Under the pieces are notes generated by a model. That model was not told the DNA's origin, searched no databases, and worked only from the letters and a program-made list of their open reading frames with translations. Of a stretch of DNA of 64,000 nucleotides, positions 41,558-48,892 are shown in pieces. How positions within the stretch are numbered: the stretch's first letter is position 1; every line of letters starts with the position of its first letter. The position numbers were made by a program, and so were the translations under genes. Source of the DNA: [Clostridium] symbiosum (GTDB taxonomy: Bacteria > Bacillota > Clostridia > Lachnospirales > Lachnospiraceae); assembly GCA_036419695.1 (NCBI GenBank), contig CP143946.1, forward strand, positions 2,722,001-2,786,000, given 5' to 3'.

Positions 41558-42700
41558 CTAGAACCCTCCCGTCAGCAGAACGGCCAGCGCGGCTAACACG
41601 GCCAGAAAAGCCAGGTTCCATCCTGTGAATGTTTTAAAGTACACGCCTTTCTTTTCATCATAGGCCCTGGCAAAAAATTTATAGGAAATGAGGCTGGCGA
41701 GGGACGCAATCAGCGTTCCCAGCCCTCCCAGGTTTACAGCGGTCAGAAGAGTTCTATATTCTCCGGTAAAACCCGACAGCAAAATGGCGGCCGGAACATT
41801 GCTGATAATCTGGCTGGCCGCGATTCCTGTTATCAGTTCATGGCCGTCAATCAAACTGCTCAGCCATAGATTCACCGCATCGATCCGCTTCATATTGCCG
41901 ATGAATATGAAAAAGCAGACAAACGTCAGAAGAAGAAAATAGTCTAACTCTTTTAAAATCTTCCTGTCTCTCGCAAGCATCCAGCACAGCACGGCTAAAA
42001 GCGCAAGCTGCCACGGTACGATATGGATCACCACCAGGAGGCTGAACAGAAACAGCAGCAGGTATACGGCGAATCTTTTGACGAATGCTCCCGCATCTTC
42101 CGGCCCCGTTCCCATCCGCACCTTCACTTCAATTTTTTCATCCTTTTCTGCCACCAGGACAAAACCAAGGAGGAGCATGGAAACCACGGCATAGGGCAGC
42201 ACAGCCCCCATGAAATCTGCCATTGTAATCCCGGACACCGAATAGAGATAAAGATTCTGCGGATTCCCCACCGGAGTCGCCATACTGCCCAGATTGGCGG
42301 CAATTGTCTCAAGCACAATTAATTTAACCAGTCTCTCCTCCTTTCCCACCATCTGGTAGACCAGGATGGTAAATGGGACAAAGGTGATAAGCGATACGTC
42401 GTTGGTAATTGCCATGCTGCAGAAAAAGCAGAGAAATACCAAAATAAATGAGAGCTTTTTCGTGCCGTGGGTGCCGGACAGAAGCTTCTGTCCCAGCAGG
42501 GTAAAGACTCCGATGGACTGCATGCCCGCCACCACCGCCATAAGGCAGAATAAGAGCGCCAGTGTCCTGAAATCGATATACCCCACATACTCCTTCCCCG
42601 GCCGTATCACCAGGGAAGACAAAAAGGCAAGCAGCGCCGCGATGCAGAACACCGTCTCATTCTTCAGAAACTGTTTTAATGATGTAATTTTATGATTCAT
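41558..42700 (-). CDS. SLC13 / CitM-ArsB superfamily anion permease
   Basis: A 380-residue polytopic protein with about ten membrane segments of the ion-transporter superfamily. Features include the FFCSMAITNDVSLITFVPF hairpin (about 90-108) and the LETIAANLGSMATPVGNPQNLYLY (about 132-155) substrate region, with a matching C-terminal repeat ASQIISNVPAAILLSGF. The substrate could be a dicarboxylate, sulfate or arsenite-like anion; no neighbour fixes it. It stands alone between apgM and serS. Confidence 0.85.
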   Translation of the reverse strand: MNHKITSLKQFLKNETVFCIAALLAFLSSLVIRPGKEYVGYIDFRTLALLFCLMAVVAGMQSIGVFTLLGQKLLSGTHGTKKLSFILVFLCFFCSMAITNDVSLITFVPFTILVYQMVGKEERLVKLIVLETIAANLGSMATPVGNPQNLYLYSVSGITMADFMGAVLPYAVVSMLLLGFVLVAEKDEKIEVKVRMGTGPEDAGAFVKRFAVYLLLFLFSLLVVIHIVPWQLALLAVLCWMLARDRKILKELDYFLLLTFVCFFIFIGNMKRIDAVNLWLSSLIDGHELITGIAASQIISNVPAAILLSGFTGEYRTLLTAVNLGGLGTLIASLASLISYKFFARAYDEKKGVYFKTFTGWNLAFLAVLAALAVLLTGGF

Positions 42701-42739
42701 ACTTCCATCCCCGTTTACTCGATAAAGAATAAAATCTAT

Positions 42740-42785
42740 CCCTAAAAAATAGGCAGGAGCCGTCTCCGGTTATCTCCTGCCTTTT
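42740..42785 (-). terminator. Terminator after serS
   Basis: Minus strand GGCAGGAG (from 42781) pairs with CTCCTGCC (to 42752) followed by TATTTTTT. It lies past the frameshifted remnant. Confidence 0.75.
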
Positions 42786-42793
42786 CATTATAT

Positions 42794-43021
42794 TATTTTA
42801 CTGTTTGACCGGTACAATGGAACCGTCTTCGGTTATTTTTTTATCGAAACCGCACAGTCCGATATGGATGCGTATACCGTGACATCCGTATTTCCGTTCA
42901 GGCCGATGGTGCAGGCGCTGGAATCGGACGGGAGCTCCACACTCACCGCTCCTTTTTCCGCACGGGTTTTGCCAGGGCTGAGCCGCCGGCGCCGAGTCAG
43001 TTTTCTGGAAACCGAACCCAA
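42794..43021 (-). pseudogene. Frameshifted C-terminal fragment of an unknown gene
   Basis: Minus-strand codons read GAVSVELPSDSSACTIGLNG and NTDVTVYASISDCAVSIKK and then stop at a TAA. The stop lies at a run of seven A. With one extra A the frame would continue ITEDGSIVPVKQ and stop near 42794. Upstream, another frame (FGFQKTDSAPAAQP) is open from the serS end, hinting at a second shift. It starts just past the serS stop, has no good ATG and no recognised domain. I read it as a decayed gene end; a secreted or lipoprotein origin is a guess. Confidence 0.35.
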
Positions 43022-43044
43022 AGGATGTTTGTATCTCCCGCAGA

Positions 43045-44322
43045 TTAGCGGATCTCCGTCATTCCACCCATATATGGACGCAGAGGCTCAGGAATTCTGA
43101 CGGAACCGTCCGCCTGAAGGTTGTTCTCCAGGAATGCAATCAGCATACGCGGAGGAGCTACCACCGTGTTGTTTAATGTGTGGGCAAAATATTTTCCGTC
43201 CTGGCCGTTTACGCGGATTTTAAGTCTTCTCGCCTGGGCGTCTCCAAGGTTGGAACAGCTTCCGACCTCAAAATACTTCTTCTGTCTCGGGGACCATGCC
43301 TCCACATCGACCGATTTCACTTTCAGATCGGCCAGGTCTCCGGAACAGCATTCCAGCGTTCTTACCGGAACATCCAGGGAACGGAATAAATCAACGGTAT
43401 TCTGCCACAGCTTGTCGAACCACATCTTGCTGTCTTCCGGTTTGCAGACAACAATCATCTCCTGCTTCTCAAACTGATGGATTCTGTATACGCCTCTCTC
43501 CTCAATACCATGGGCTCCCTTTTCCTTACGGAAACATGGGGAGTAGCTGGTAAGGGTCTTAGGAAGCTCTTCCTCCTGTATAACCGTATCGATAAATTTA
43601 CCAATCATGGAGTGCTCGCTTGTCCCGATGAGGTAGAGATCCTCTCCCTCGATCTTATACATCATGGCATCCATCTCGGCAAAGCTCATAACGCCGGTAA
43701 CAACGTTGCTGCGGATCATGAACGGCGGAACACAGTAGGTAAAACCGCGGTTGATCATGAAATCTCTTGCATAGGAAATTACTGCGGAGTGAAGTCTGGC
43801 GATATCACCCATCAGGTAATAAAAACCGTTTCCTGCCACTTTCCTGGCGCTGTCCAGATCAATTCCATTAAAACGCTCCATAATCTCCGTATGATAAGGA
43901 ATCTCGAAATCGGGAACCACCGGCTCGCCGTATTTCTGTACTTCCACATTTTCACTGTCGTCTTTTCCAATCGGAACGCTTGGATCAATGATGTTCGGGA
44001 TGGTCATCATCTTCTTTAAGATCTGCTCCCCCAGTTCTTTCTCCTGTTCCTCCAGTTCGGCCAGACGCGCAGACTGCTCGGCAACCTGTTTCTTCATCTC
44101 CTCGGCCTCATCCTTTTTCCCCTGTCCCATCAGGGCGCCGATCTGTTTGGCAATCTTATTTTTATTGGCGCGAAGGTCATCCGCTTCTTTCTTGGCTGCC
44201 CTGTTCTTCGCATCCAGTTCAATCACTTCATCCACAAGGCACAGCTTGCTGTCCTGAAATTTATTTTTAATATTCTGCTTTACGATTTCAGGATTTTCTC
44301 TGACAAACTTTAAATCTAACAT
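43045..44322 (-). CDS. serS: Seryl-tRNA synthetase
   Basis: A 425-residue class II seryl-tRNA synthetase. Residues 1-110 form the long helical arm that grips tRNA-Ser (MLDLKFVRENPEIVKQNIKNKF, coiled coil). Motif 2 is near EERGVYRIHQFEKQEMIVVC and motif 3 near NNTVVAPPRMLIAFLEN. No T-box could be recognised in the leader, although a TATAAT lies at 44446-44451 and a GTGCC/GGCAC hairpin lies in the untranslated region. Confidence 0.96.
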   Translation of the reverse strand: MLDLKFVRENPEIVKQNIKNKFQDSKLCLVDEVIELDAKNRAAKKEADDLRANKNKIAKQIGALMGQGKKDEAEEMKKQVAEQSARLAELEEQEKELGEQILKKMMTIPNIIDPSVPIGKDDSENVEVQKYGEPVVPDFEIPYHTEIMERFNGIDLDSARKVAGNGFYYLMGDIARLHSAVISYARDFMINRGFTYCVPPFMIRSNVVTGVMSFAEMDAMMYKIEGEDLYLIGTSEHSMIGKFIDTVIQEEELPKTLTSYSPCFRKEKGAHGIEERGVYRIHQFEKQEMIVVCKPEDSKMWFDKLWQNTVDLFRSLDVPVRTLECCSGDLADLKVKSVDVEAWSPRQKKYFEVGSCSNLGDAQARRLKIRVNGQDGKYFAHTLNNTVVAPPRMLIAFLENNLQADGSVRIPEPLRPYMGGMTEIR

Positions 44323-44497
44323 TTCTTCCTCCTGTTAATAACTGTCTTTCTTTCGGTTTGCTCCGTGCCTGTCGGCACACTTCGCGGAATCGATCCGGTG
44401 TGAGCGGCAGCCAATTTTTTCCCCGACTGCCATATCTTTGTCGATTATACTACAGTTTTTTCTTTATGGAAAGCCCTATTTCAGGTTGTTCCCTTTA

Positions 44498-45016
44498 TTA
44501 GTTGAGATGCGGGGACGGCTTTGAAGGATGCGGACGGGGGGATTGGTTGGATAAGTCTTCAGTCCCGGGGGTTAGGGTGTGGTGAGGGGGAATCCGGGAG
44601 AAAAAATTCCTACGGGGACTCGCTCCCGCTTGTGGAATGCGCAGCGAGTGCTAGCTTCGAAAATACCTCAGCAAGCACCGGCGGATTCCCATGTCCCCTT
44701 CGGAAAGTTTTCTCCCTCCTTCCCCCGGGTACGTTGTCGGCGGGACTGAAGACTGGGAAGGGATCGGCCCCGTCCGGTATCTTCAAAGGCTGATTGTCCC
44801 TTTCGTCAAGTGCGGGGGATGGTATTGTCGCGGCAAACGAATCAGCGGCCGAAGGCCGTGGTTCGGAATGGCGAGAACCTTCGCGTCTTCAGTCCCGGTC
44901 ATAGCCTGCCCGGATTTCCCACCCGCGACAACCTGTAAACCGGGACTGAGGACTCATAACCTTCCCCCCACCACTCCGCCCTCGGCCGTCCCGGCGGCAT
45001 TCTCGTTCCTCAGCTG
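44498..45016. repeat. Palindromic intergenic element, copy C (large plus small module)
   Basis: It fills the gap between the pdxK-type gene and the serS promoter and holds no credible gene. It begins TTAGTTGAGATGCGGGGACG like copy A. TTTGAAGGATGCGGACGGGG (from 44519) pairs, with three changes, with a segment at about 44770-44790, enclosing a large module bounded by GTCTTCAGTCCCGGG (44555) and CGGGACTGAAGAC (44740). A small module, TCTTCAGTCCCGG (44886) to CCGGGACTGAGGACTC (44941-44956), follows. Its right end, CTCAGC, provides the stop codon of pdxK. Confidence 0.75.
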
Positions 45017-45888
45017 ATTTTCATTAAATAGGACAAACATTCCTCCAGGCAAAGCCCTTCCACTTCCGGCACGCCCAGTTCTTCGGTGCGCTCGACGCAT
45101 TTTCTGGTGAATGCGGCCGCTCTCCTGACCGCTTCCTCCAGGCCGATTCCTTTTACGATGCTGGCTCCAATCACAGCGGAGAATATATCGCCCGATCCGT
45201 GGTGGCTTCCCTCTACATAGTGGGCGGTCTGAAAGACCGGTTCTTTTCCTCTCTCATGAATCACATTGAGAATGAGGCTGCCTTTGACGACTCCGGTGAG
45301 CACCACGGCTCCCGCCCCCATCAGGATCAGTTTGTAGGTCAGATCGGCGAGTTTTCTCTTGCTCCATCCCTTTTCCTGATACTGGGTATCCGTCAGGATG
45401 CACGCCTCCGTCAGGTTCGGAGTGATGATGTCCGCGTACTGTATCAGTTCTTTCATCCCGTCGAAAAGCTGCTGATCGCAGACGCTGTAGGCCATTCCGT
45501 TGTCTCCCATCGTGGGATCCACCAGGAGCAGCGTATTCTCTTTTTTGAAATACCGGATAAACTCCGTTACGATTTCCACCTGCCTTGCAGAACCCAGGAA
45601 TCCGGTCATGATCCCGTCAAAGGAAAAGCCAAGCTTCTTCCATTCCTCGATATAAGCCTCCATCCGGTCCGTGTAATCATCAAAAAAGCAGGAGGGATAT
45701 CCTGCATGGTTGGAAAGCACGGCTGTGACGAGCGGGCAGCACTGTACTTTCAGTGCGCTGATTACAGGAATAGCCGCTGTCAGTGCACAGCGGCCATATC
45801 CTGCCATATCGTTAATCGCAGCGATTTTTTTTGGTTGTAAAGATGTTACCTTTTTTTCCGTAACATTTGTCGTATTCAAATCTTCCAT
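45010..45888 (-). CDS. pdxK: Pyridoxamine/pyridoxal kinase (PdxY/PdxK type)
   Basis: A 292-residue ribokinase-fold vitamin B6 kinase. It shows KKIAAINDMAGYGRCALTAAIPVISALK, VTAVLSNHAGYPSCFFDD, the VDPTMGDNG strand and the anion-hole GSHHGSGDIFSAV near the end. The open frame begins 62 codons earlier inside the neighbouring transporter gene, but the ATG at 45888 gives the family N-terminus after a variable lead. It follows an ECF S-component, so the pair likely imports and phosphorylates B6 vitamers. Confidence 0.9.
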   Translation of the reverse strand: MEDLNTTNVTEKKVTSLQPKKIAAINDMAGYGRCALTAAIPVISALKVQCCPLVTAVLSNHAGYPSCFFDDYTDRMEAYIEEWKKLGFSFDGIMTGFLGSARQVEIVTEFIRYFKKENTLLLVDPTMGDNGMAYSVCDQQLFDGMKELIQYADIITPNLTEACILTDTQYQEKGWSKRKLADLTYKLILMGAGAVVLTGVVKGSLILNVIHERGKEPVFQTAHYVEGSHHGSGDIFSAVIGASIVKGIGLEEAVRRAAAFTRKCVERTEELGVPEVEGLCLEECLSYLMKIS

Positions 45889-45914
45889 GTGTTTTTCGTT
45901 GTCTCCATCGTTTT

Positions 45915-46505
45915 TTACGCAGACAATCCGGAAAAGAGACCGGCTTTCCTGAGTGCCGGACGAAGCGCCATATACACAGCCACCGATACAATGGCCGAGG
46001 TTACGGCGTTGATGGATGTGGAAGCCACATTCCAGGCCAGGCTCAGCTCCGCCGCCGGTTTTCCGATAATCCACAGTTTATAATAATACCCTATCAGCGG
46101 ATCGGCTATCACATTGAAGATAAGTCCTGCCGATGCTGCTATTACCGTATAATTAAAAATATGTTTTTTATCACTGCTGTGATCGATTTTCCCAAGCCTA
46201 TGTGCAATGAATCCCGTAATCAGGCCAATGCAGAGCTTGCAGATAAATGTCTTCGGCGCATAGATGACGTAGACGGGATCCAGTAGATCTCCGATGGTCA
46301 TGCCGATGGCTCCTCCCAGGCCTCCGTAAAAGCCTCCCATCAGAAGCGCCCCGAGTACACAGACCGCGTTTCCAAGATGGATGGATGTCGCGTCACCGCC
46401 CGGCAGTGATATCTTGATCTGGCCGAAAGTAAATACTACATATGAGAGGGCGGCCAAAAGCCCGGTCATTGCGATTTTGTATGCCTGACTGTTTCTTGTT
46501 GTCAT
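45915..46505 (-). CDS. ECF transporter substrate-binding (S) component, probable vitamin B6 type
   Basis: A 196-residue membrane protein with six predicted segments, GLLAALSYVVFTFGQIKI at the N-terminus and an internal GGFYGGLGGAIGMTIGDLLDPVYVIYAP segment typical of S-components. It needs a shared EcfAAT module that is not in the window. Being paired with pdxK, it is probably specific for pyridoxine/pyridoxal (PdxU-like); that is inferred from context. Confidence 0.82.
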   Translation of the reverse strand: MTTRNSQAYKIAMTGLLAALSYVVFTFGQIKISLPGGDATSIHLGNAVCVLGALLMGGFYGGLGGAIGMTIGDLLDPVYVIYAPKTFICKLCIGLITGFIAHRLGKIDHSSDKKHIFNYTVIAASAGLIFNVIADPLIGYYYKLWIIGKPAAELSLAWNVASTSINAVTSAIVSVAVYMALRPALRKAGLFSGLSA

Positions 46506-46583
46506 GATGATCTCTCCTCTTTTGTTCCGGTTCTTTATGAGAGCTGAAAGCCTGCGCAGTTTCCTTCACCTCGGATATGCATC

Positions 46584-46611
46584 ATCATAGCATAAATTTG
46601 TACTTGTAAAA
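46584..46611 (-). promoter_or_regulatory. Candidate promoter of the ECF-pdxK pair
   Basis: Minus strand TTTTAC (46606-46611), 16-base spacer, TATGAT (46584-46589), about 80 bases before the start. No TPP-riboswitch motif was found in the leader. Confidence 0.4.
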
Positions 46612-46660
46612 ACATACAGATTTAATCATTTTAATCAGGTCAGTTTTTCTGTCTTTCTTT

Positions 46661-47311
46661 TCAGTCGTGCGCTTCCACACAAATCAGGACGCCCGATTCG
46701 ACCTCCATGATTCCCTCTTCCCCGTTCAGCTCATTGCTGATGCAGAGACAGGAACCCAATTCAATGCGGCGCCTGTTTAACGGATATTTAAATCCTTTTA
46801 ACGTCAGCCCCGACACAACTTCGGTGAGCGGCATGAAAGAGATGTATTTTCCGTAAAGCTCCGACCGTCTGAACACTTTTCCGCCATCCAGCAGGTACAG
46901 CTTGTTCTGGGCATCGTAAATACATACTTCCATTCCCTGCTTAAAGAACTGGTAAATGAGCTGGATGTTGCTGATCTCATGATCCATCCTTCCGCCGAGG
47001 GCGCCCAGCAAATCCACCCTGTCGCAGCCGCAGCGGGCGGCCGTCAGAAGAGCCAGTTCCGTATCCGTCTCATCCTTCTCCGGCTTATGGATCTCAAATG
47101 TCACGGAGGGGTTGTCCCTATATTCTTTGAGCACCGACTGCTCCACCGTATCCAGATCCCCCACGACCTCATCCGGCACGATATGCAGGGAATTCAGTAT
47201 CTCCAGACCGGCGTCCACCGCAATCACCCAGTCATAGTTCCGGTTCTGCAGAAAATCCTTAACAAATGAAATATCAATTGAACCGCCTGTCACAACCAAA
47301 CACTTTTTCAT
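46661..47311 (-). CDS. thiN: Thiamine pyrophosphokinase
   Basis: A 216-residue ThiN that converts thiamine to thiamine pyrophosphate. VIAVDAGLEILNSLHIVPDEVVGDLDT and the GALGGRMDHEISNIQLIYQF segment are the catalytic and thiamine-binding motifs. It is the last gene of the prpC-prkC-rsgA-rpe-thiN part of the superoperon, a standard order in Firmicutes. Confidence 0.94.
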   Translation of the reverse strand: MKKCLVVTGGSIDISFVKDFLQNRNYDWVIAVDAGLEILNSLHIVPDEVVGDLDTVEQSVLKEYRDNPSVTFEIHKPEKDETDTELALLTAARCGCDRVDLLGALGGRMDHEISNIQLIYQFFKQGMEVCIYDAQNKLYLLDGGKVFRRSELYGKYISFMPLTEVVSGLTLKGFKYPLNRRRIELGSCLCISNELNGEEGIMEVESGVLICVEAHD

Positions 47312-47333
47312 ACATCATCACTTCTCTTTTTGA

Positions 47334-47996
47334 TTATTTGTCATATTCACTAAAAATATCCAGGAATGTCTGCACATTCTTTTTTGCATCCCCCCTGAAC
47401 ACCGCCGAACCGGCCACAATCACATCCGCGCCCGCCTTGATCACCTCTCTCACATTGGATGGAGAGATGCCGCCGTCCACCTGAATACGCGTGGAAAGCC
47501 CTTTTTCATTGCAGAGATTCCGCAGTTCCCGAATCTTATCCAGGGTGTAGGGAATGAACTTCTGGCCTCCAAATCCCGGATTGACCGACATGATGAGAAC
47601 CATGTCCACTTGATCGAGGATGCAGGACAACGTGGATACAGGCGTCGCAGGATTCAGAGCCACGCCGGCCATCAGCCCGGCCTCTTTAATCTGGTTAATG
47701 GTCCGATCCAGGTGGATACATGCCTCCTGATGCACACAGATCAAATCTGCGCCGGCCTTTTTCATCGCATCCACGTATCTTCCCGGCTCTTCCACCATCA
47801 TGTGTACGTCAAATACCTTGTCCGTACAGCTTCTCAGGCTCTCGATCACCGGCATTCCGAATGAAATGCTGGGGACAAAGGCCCCGTCCATAATATCCAG
47901 ATGAATGTACGGCGCTCCCGCCCTGTCTACCTCCTGTACCTGTTCTCCAAGGCGTTTAAAATCGGCTCCCAATATGGAGGGTGCTAAAATAATCAT
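47334..47996 (-). CDS. rpe: Ribulose-phosphate 3-epimerase
   Basis: A 220-residue TIM-barrel epimerase of the pentose phosphate pathway. APSILGADFKRLGEQVQEV, HLDIMDGAFVPSISFGMPV (metal-binding His and Asp) and MSVNPGFGGQKFIPYTLDKI are all intact. It begins two bases after rsgA. Confidence 0.96.
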   Translation of the reverse strand: MIILAPSILGADFKRLGEQVQEVDRAGAPYIHLDIMDGAFVPSISFGMPVIESLRSCTDKVFDVHMMVEEPGRYVDAMKKAGADLICVHQEACIHLDRTINQIKEAGLMAGVALNPATPVSTLSCILDQVDMVLIMSVNPGFGGQKFIPYTLDKIRELRNLCNEKGLSTRIQVDGGISPSNVREVIKAGADVIVAGSAVFRGDAKKNVQTFLDIFSEYDK

Positions 47997-47998
47997 AA

Positions 47999-48886
47999 TC
48001 AGTATCTCCTCTTATCTTTTAATTCCTGGTAAAGAAGAAGGTAATTGTCGTAACGGCTCCGGTCTATCTTTCCTTCCGCCACAGCCGTCTTCACTCCGCA
48101 CACCTTCTCGCCCACATGGATACATCCAAGAAAACGGCATTCATCCTCATAGGCGGAAAATTCCGGAAAATAGTCTTTCAGTTCATTCGGTTCCAAGTCT
48201 TCAATATACATGGAGCTGAATCCCGGAGTGTCCATCATATAGGTTCCTTCTTCAACAAAGAAAAGTTCCGAATGTCTTGTCGTATGCTTTCCTCTTTTTA
48301 TCTTTTCGCTTACAACGCCCGTCTCCATCCTGGCTTCCGGCTGCAGATAATTGGTGATGGACGACTTCCCCACACCGGAGGGTCCTGCCAGAACGGTCGT
48401 TTTCCCGGCAATCAGCCGGTGGAGCTCCTCAAGCCCCGATTCTTCGTAGGTGCTGATGAAGTGGAGCGGATAGCCGGGCGGGCCGTAGATGGCCTTCAGC
48501 CTCTCAATCTCCGCCTCCCCGGACAGATCAATCTTGTTAAAACAGATGATTACCGGTATCTCCTGGCGTTCCATCATGACAAGGAACCGATCTAACAGGT
48601 TCAGGTTCGGCATCGGTTCCGTCACGGCAAAAACCACCACGGCCTGGTCCACATTCGAGACGGCCGGGCGGATCAGCCTGTTTTTCCGCGGCAGGATGGC
48701 GTCAATATTCCCGGTTTTTTCCTTTTCATCGAGAACCGTGAATTCTACGTCGTCCCCCACCAGCGGTTTTATATTTCTGTTTCTGAAAATTCCTTTTGCC
48801 TTGCATTCGTATATTTCACTGTATCCGTCGTGGACGTAGTAAAAACCGGCAATGCCTTTGATAATCTTACCTTCCATTCGTCTCAT
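47999..48886 (-). CDS. rsgA: Ribosome small subunit-dependent GTPase RsgA
   Basis: A 295-residue circularly permuted GTPase for 30S maturation. An OB fold (residues about 1-75), then NKIDL, the P-loop GPSGVGKSSITNYL, DTPGFSSM, and a C-terminal zinc site CRFLGCIHVGEKVCGV. An ATG at 48877 (MEGKIIKGIAG) is the more usual family start; the ATG at 48886 is also possible. It follows prkC by six bases. Confidence 0.95.
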   Translation of the reverse strand: MRRMEGKIIKGIAGFYYVHDGYSEIYECKAKGIFRNRNIKPLVGDDVEFTVLDEKEKTGNIDAILPRKNRLIRPAVSNVDQAVVVFAVTEPMPNLNLLDRFLVMMERQEIPVIICFNKIDLSGEAEIERLKAIYGPPGYPLHFISTYEESGLEELHRLIAGKTTVLAGPSGVGKSSITNYLQPEARMETGVVSEKIKRGKHTTRHSELFFVEEGTYMMDTPGFSSMYIEDLEPNELKDYFPEFSAYEDECRFLGCIHVGEKVCGVKTAVAEGKIDRSRYDNYLLLYQELKDKRRY

Positions 48887-48892
48887 TTACCC

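Noticed and set aside
44323..44490. T-box riboswitch ahead of serS
   Set aside because: The leader has a hairpin and a -10 box, but no T-box consensus (AGGGTGGNACCGCG) or specifier-loop pattern was found.
44521..44793. 90-residue frame in element C as a gene
   Set aside because: Same repeat-derived sequence, no ribosome binding site; same reasoning as the frames in A and B.
46506..46660. TPP or other vitamin riboswitch ahead of the ECF gene
   Set aside because: No CTGAGA or GAACCTGAT-type motif was present; only a weak promoter was placed.
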